Part shown: positions 4,641 through 6,604 of the stretch, in pieces
Numbering within the stretch: position 1 is the stretch's first letter
Layout of the letters: every line of letters starts with the position of its first letter
NCBI GenBank assembly: GCA_947589175.1
Contig: CANPZR010000142.1
Coordinates: 1-6,604, forward strand
Direction of reading: 5' to 3'
From: an uncultured Lachnospiraceae bacterium
Lineage (GTDB): Bacteria > Bacillota > Clostridia > Lachnospirales > Lachnospiraceae
DNA length: 6,604 nucleotides
Program-made: the position numbers and the translations under genes
Notes under the pieces: model-generated
The model's database searches: none
Told to the model about the DNA's origin: nothing
The model's input: only the letters and a program-made list of their open reading frames with translations

Positions 4641-6604
4641 ATGCAAGCAAAATGGTTATCTTATATTCTGGCGGCCGCCCTGTGCCTGTCGCCTCTGTCC
4701 CCATCGGCCCAGGCCGCCCAGGCAGATGTTCCTGCCGACGCATCGGAGGATGCTGCCGCTTTGGATCTGGAGGAGGGCTCATACCGGGAGGGAACGGTCA
4801 TTGTCTCTCTGGCGGCCCCCGGCAGGACGCCCCTGACCAGAGAGGGAACCGTTTCCTTTGACGACCAGATGGAAGTGGACGCCTCTTACAACTTCGGAAG
4901 CGCGGAATATCTGGGTGAGAATGAACTTCAGCAAGATTTTCTCTCCGATAAGACATTATATGTAGCCACAGTTACCTCGGATGAGTACTCTACAGAGGAG
5001 CTGATTCAAAAACTGGACGGACAGGCTTATGTCATGGACGTGGAGCCGGATTACTACTATTACAAAACAGCGCTGACCAATGACGCCCTGGCCGAATCCC
5101 AGTGGTATTTAAACGGCTCCGGCGCATTCTCTTCAGCAAGCCCCGGCGTCCGTCACTCCAGCACCGCCCAGTACAGGACCAGCAAGACCCCGGTGGCAGC
5201 CGTTGTGGATACCGGCATTGATTACAATCATGAAGACCTGACAGACAAGATGTGGGTCAATACCTACTCCAAGCTCCCCGGAACATACGGATACGATTTC
5301 GGCAATAATGACAAAAACCCCATGGACGAGGATGAGAGCGGGCACGGGACCCACTGCGCCGGCATAATCGGAGCCGCCATGAACAATCAGGCGGGAATTG
5401 CCGGCGTGGCCGACTCCGTGAAGCTGATGGCCCTCAAAATTTTTGACTCCCACGGCGAGGCCAGTTCCTCCTATGCCATCGACGCATTCAATTACATTTA
5501 CAGGGCTCAGGAGCTGGGCGTCAACATTGTCGCCGTCAATTGTTCCTGGGGAGGAGGTTCCTCCAGCAGCACCATGAAAAATCTGGTCAAAAAAATCGGC
5601 GAGGCAGGCGCGCTCTTTATCTTCGCCGCCGGAAATACCAGCCTGAACCGGGACACCGCCTCCGAGGAGGACTGCCCCTATGACTTAAACAGCCCCTATG
5701 TAGTGACGGTGGGCGCTTCCGCCCAGGACGACTGGAAAGCCGGTTATTCGGATTACGGCTCATCCACGGTGGATCTTTTCGCCCCGGGAAACCAGATTCT
5801 CTCCACAGTAAACCGGCATATATTTTTCCCTGCTGTTCTTCCGGAAGATGAGCGGGAAGAACAGACCACCTATTTCTCCACCTGCGGACCAGAGGATCGG
5901 CTCCTGATTTCCCCGACGGCTCTGGGGGAGACGTCTTTGCGTATCAACATAAAAAATCTTGAACACACGAATCAGGTGGACTATTTCGGAGATACCTCCG
6001 ATGGGTGTACCCGCGTCAGCTTTACATCCAGCGGGCAGGAAAATATGCTCACGCTGTATATGGACGTGACCGATCTGAATCTGGATCCCACTGCCAATTA
6101 CTACATTGCCTATGATATAGCGATGGATGTGGACGGCGCGCTGGAGTGGGAGCACGCCAATGTGCAGCGATCCTCCAACAAATTTTATAAAACGGTAGAT
6201 GGAAAAACTTATCTGTCGCTTATCAATATAAGCTCTAAATTTGATTTTTCCACGGAACTGTACTTTGACAATATCGCCATTTCCAAAGCGAATCCAGACC
6301 CGAACAGTTTCGGCAAATACAATGTGTACAGCGGCACCTCTATGGCAGCTCCTCTGGTGACCGGAGCCGCTGTCCTGCTCGCCAATGCATATCCCGGCGA
6401 CAGCGCCGTACAGCGGAAGGAACGGCTTCTCTCCTGCGTGAGAAAAGCAGAGGGCGTGTCCTATTTCTGCCGCACGGGCGGAATTCTGGATCTGAGCAAG
6501 ATAAAGAGTGCGAAAGCCTCTCCTGTAGTGAAGGTAAAGAAGGTTAAGCTGAACAAAAAGAGCGCCACCCTTTCGTATTCTAAAAAGCTGAAATTAAAGG
6601 CGAC
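4641..6604 (+). CDS. Secreted S8 family subtilase with large insert and Ig-like tail (cut by the right edge)
   Basis: An extracellular serine protease; 654 residues are visible and the frame is open to the window edge. Residues 1-25 form a Sec signal peptide (K4, hydrophobic core, SAQA cleavage site). Residues 36-141 are an I9-like propeptide ending near VEPDYYYY. The catalytic triad is complete: D190 (VVDTGID), H235 (GHGTHCAG) and S567 (GTSMAAP). Oxyanion N332 lies in AAGN, and SWGGG (302-306) forms part of the substrate cleft. From N332 to S567 is 235 residues, against about 66 in subtilisin, because roughly residues 391-556 are inserted between STVN and the SGTSMAAP segment. From about residue 631 a Lys-rich KVKLNKKSATLSYSKKLKL stretch starts what looks like a bacterial Ig-like (BIG2-type) domain. 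Further Ig repeats or a wall anchor may follow outside the window. The substrate is unknown. It is divergent from the HD gene and is probably unrelated to the flagellar unit. Confidence 0.95.
   Translation, partial: MQAKWLSYILAAALCLSPLSPSAQAAQADVPADASEDAAALDLEEGSYREGTVIVSLAAPGRTPLTREGTVSFDDQMEVDASYNFGSAEYLGENELQQDFLSDKTLYVATVTSDEYSTEELIQKLDGQAYVMDVEPDYYYYKTALTNDALAESQWYLNGSGAFSSASPGVRHSSTAQYRTSKTPVAAVVDTGIDYNHEDLTDKMWVNTYSKLPGTYGYDFGNNDKNPMDEDESGHGTHCAGIIGAAMNNQAGIAGVADSVKLMALKIFDSHGEASSSYAIDAFNYIYRAQELGVNIVAVNCSWGGGSSSSTMKNLVKKIGEAGALFIFAAGNTSLNRDTASEEDCPYDLNSPYVVTVGASAQDDWKAGYSDYGSSTVDLFAPGNQILSTVNRHIFFPAVLPEDEREEQTTYFSTCGPEDRLLISPTALGETSLRINIKNLEHTNQVDYFGDTSDGCTRVSFTSSGQENMLTLYMDVTDLNLDPTANYYIAYDIAMDVDGALEWEHANVQRSSNKFYKTVDGKTYLSLINISSKFDFSTELYFDNIAISKANPDPNSFGKYNVYSGTSMAAPLVTGAAVLLANAYPGDSAVQRKERLLSCVRKAEGVSYFCRTGGILDLSKIKSAKASPVVKVKKVKLNKKSATLSYSKKLKLKA
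5811..6308 (+). other. Insert domain within the subtilase catalytic domain
   Basis: Residues 391-556 lie between the APGNQILST segment and the catalytic-serine segment. The composition suggests a beta sandwich: alternating hydrophobic strands such as LRINIKNL, MLTLYMDV and YYIAYDIAMDV, and a closing YFDNIAIS (541-548) of the kind seen at the last strand of jelly-roll carbohydrate-binding-like modules. It holds two cysteines, C415 and C456. It does not look like the PA domain often inserted in large subtilases. The fold assignment is inferred from the strand pattern only. Confidence 0.5.

Noticed and set aside
4683..4685. Lipoprotein signal from Cys15 of the subtilase
   Set aside because: The residues before the cysteine are AAAL, so there is no Ala or Gly at -1, and a normal SAQA cleavage site follows.
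4553..4861. Plus-strand open frame crossing the start of the subtilase
   Set aside because: It begins at a TTG within the promoter region and overlaps the signal peptide and propeptide of a clear subtilase in another frame.
5133..6155. Minus-strand open frames inside the subtilase gene
   Set aside because: They are antisense to a subtilase with a full catalytic triad and have no supporting start signals.

Overview
The window looks like chromosomal DNA from a flagellated Gram-positive anaerobe of the Clostridia, most like a gut Lachnospiraceae relative. The evidence is GC-rich coding sequence with AT-rich gaps, strong AGGAGG-type ribosome binding sites, a sigma-28 (sigma-D) type promoter, a Firmicute-style flagellin, a degenerate HD-GYP protein of a sort common in Clostridia, and a secreted subtilase that runs into a bacterial Ig-like repeat. 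The genus cannot be fixed from the sequence alone.

Layout. Three genes lie on the minus strand and are read from right to left. First is a 364-residue HD-domain protein (4486 to 3392). After a 97-base gap carrying a sigma-28-like promoter comes a 966-residue largely uncharacterised protein (3294 to 394). Last is a flagellin whose start overlaps that protein's stop by an ATGA (397 to beyond the left edge). On the plus strand, divergent from the HD gene across a 154-base AT-rich gap, a secreted S8 subtilase begins at 4641 and runs off the right edge.

How the parts may work together. The sigma-28-like promoter and the overlap make the 966-residue protein and the flagellin a probable late flagellar transcription unit. 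The large protein has no signal peptide or membrane segment. It has an acidic and basic coiled-coil-like N-terminal part, a series of degenerate helical repeats carrying an (I/L)PVT-x-EN-like motif, and a C-terminal domain whose pattern resembles the FliK hook-length-control C-terminus. It could be a FliK-like substrate-switch or ruler protein, or a flagellin-associated factor; this is inference. The HD protein upstream resembles cyclic-di-GMP phosphodiesterases in its architecture but lacks the GYP block. It may be a signalling or scaffold protein linked to motility. The subtilase appears to be an independent extracellular protease with an unusual insert of about 165 residues between its oxyanion asparagine and its catalytic serine.

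No tRNA, rRNA, CRISPR array, insertion sequence or convincing terminator was seen. The only non-coding stretches are the two gaps described above, both under 160 bases.
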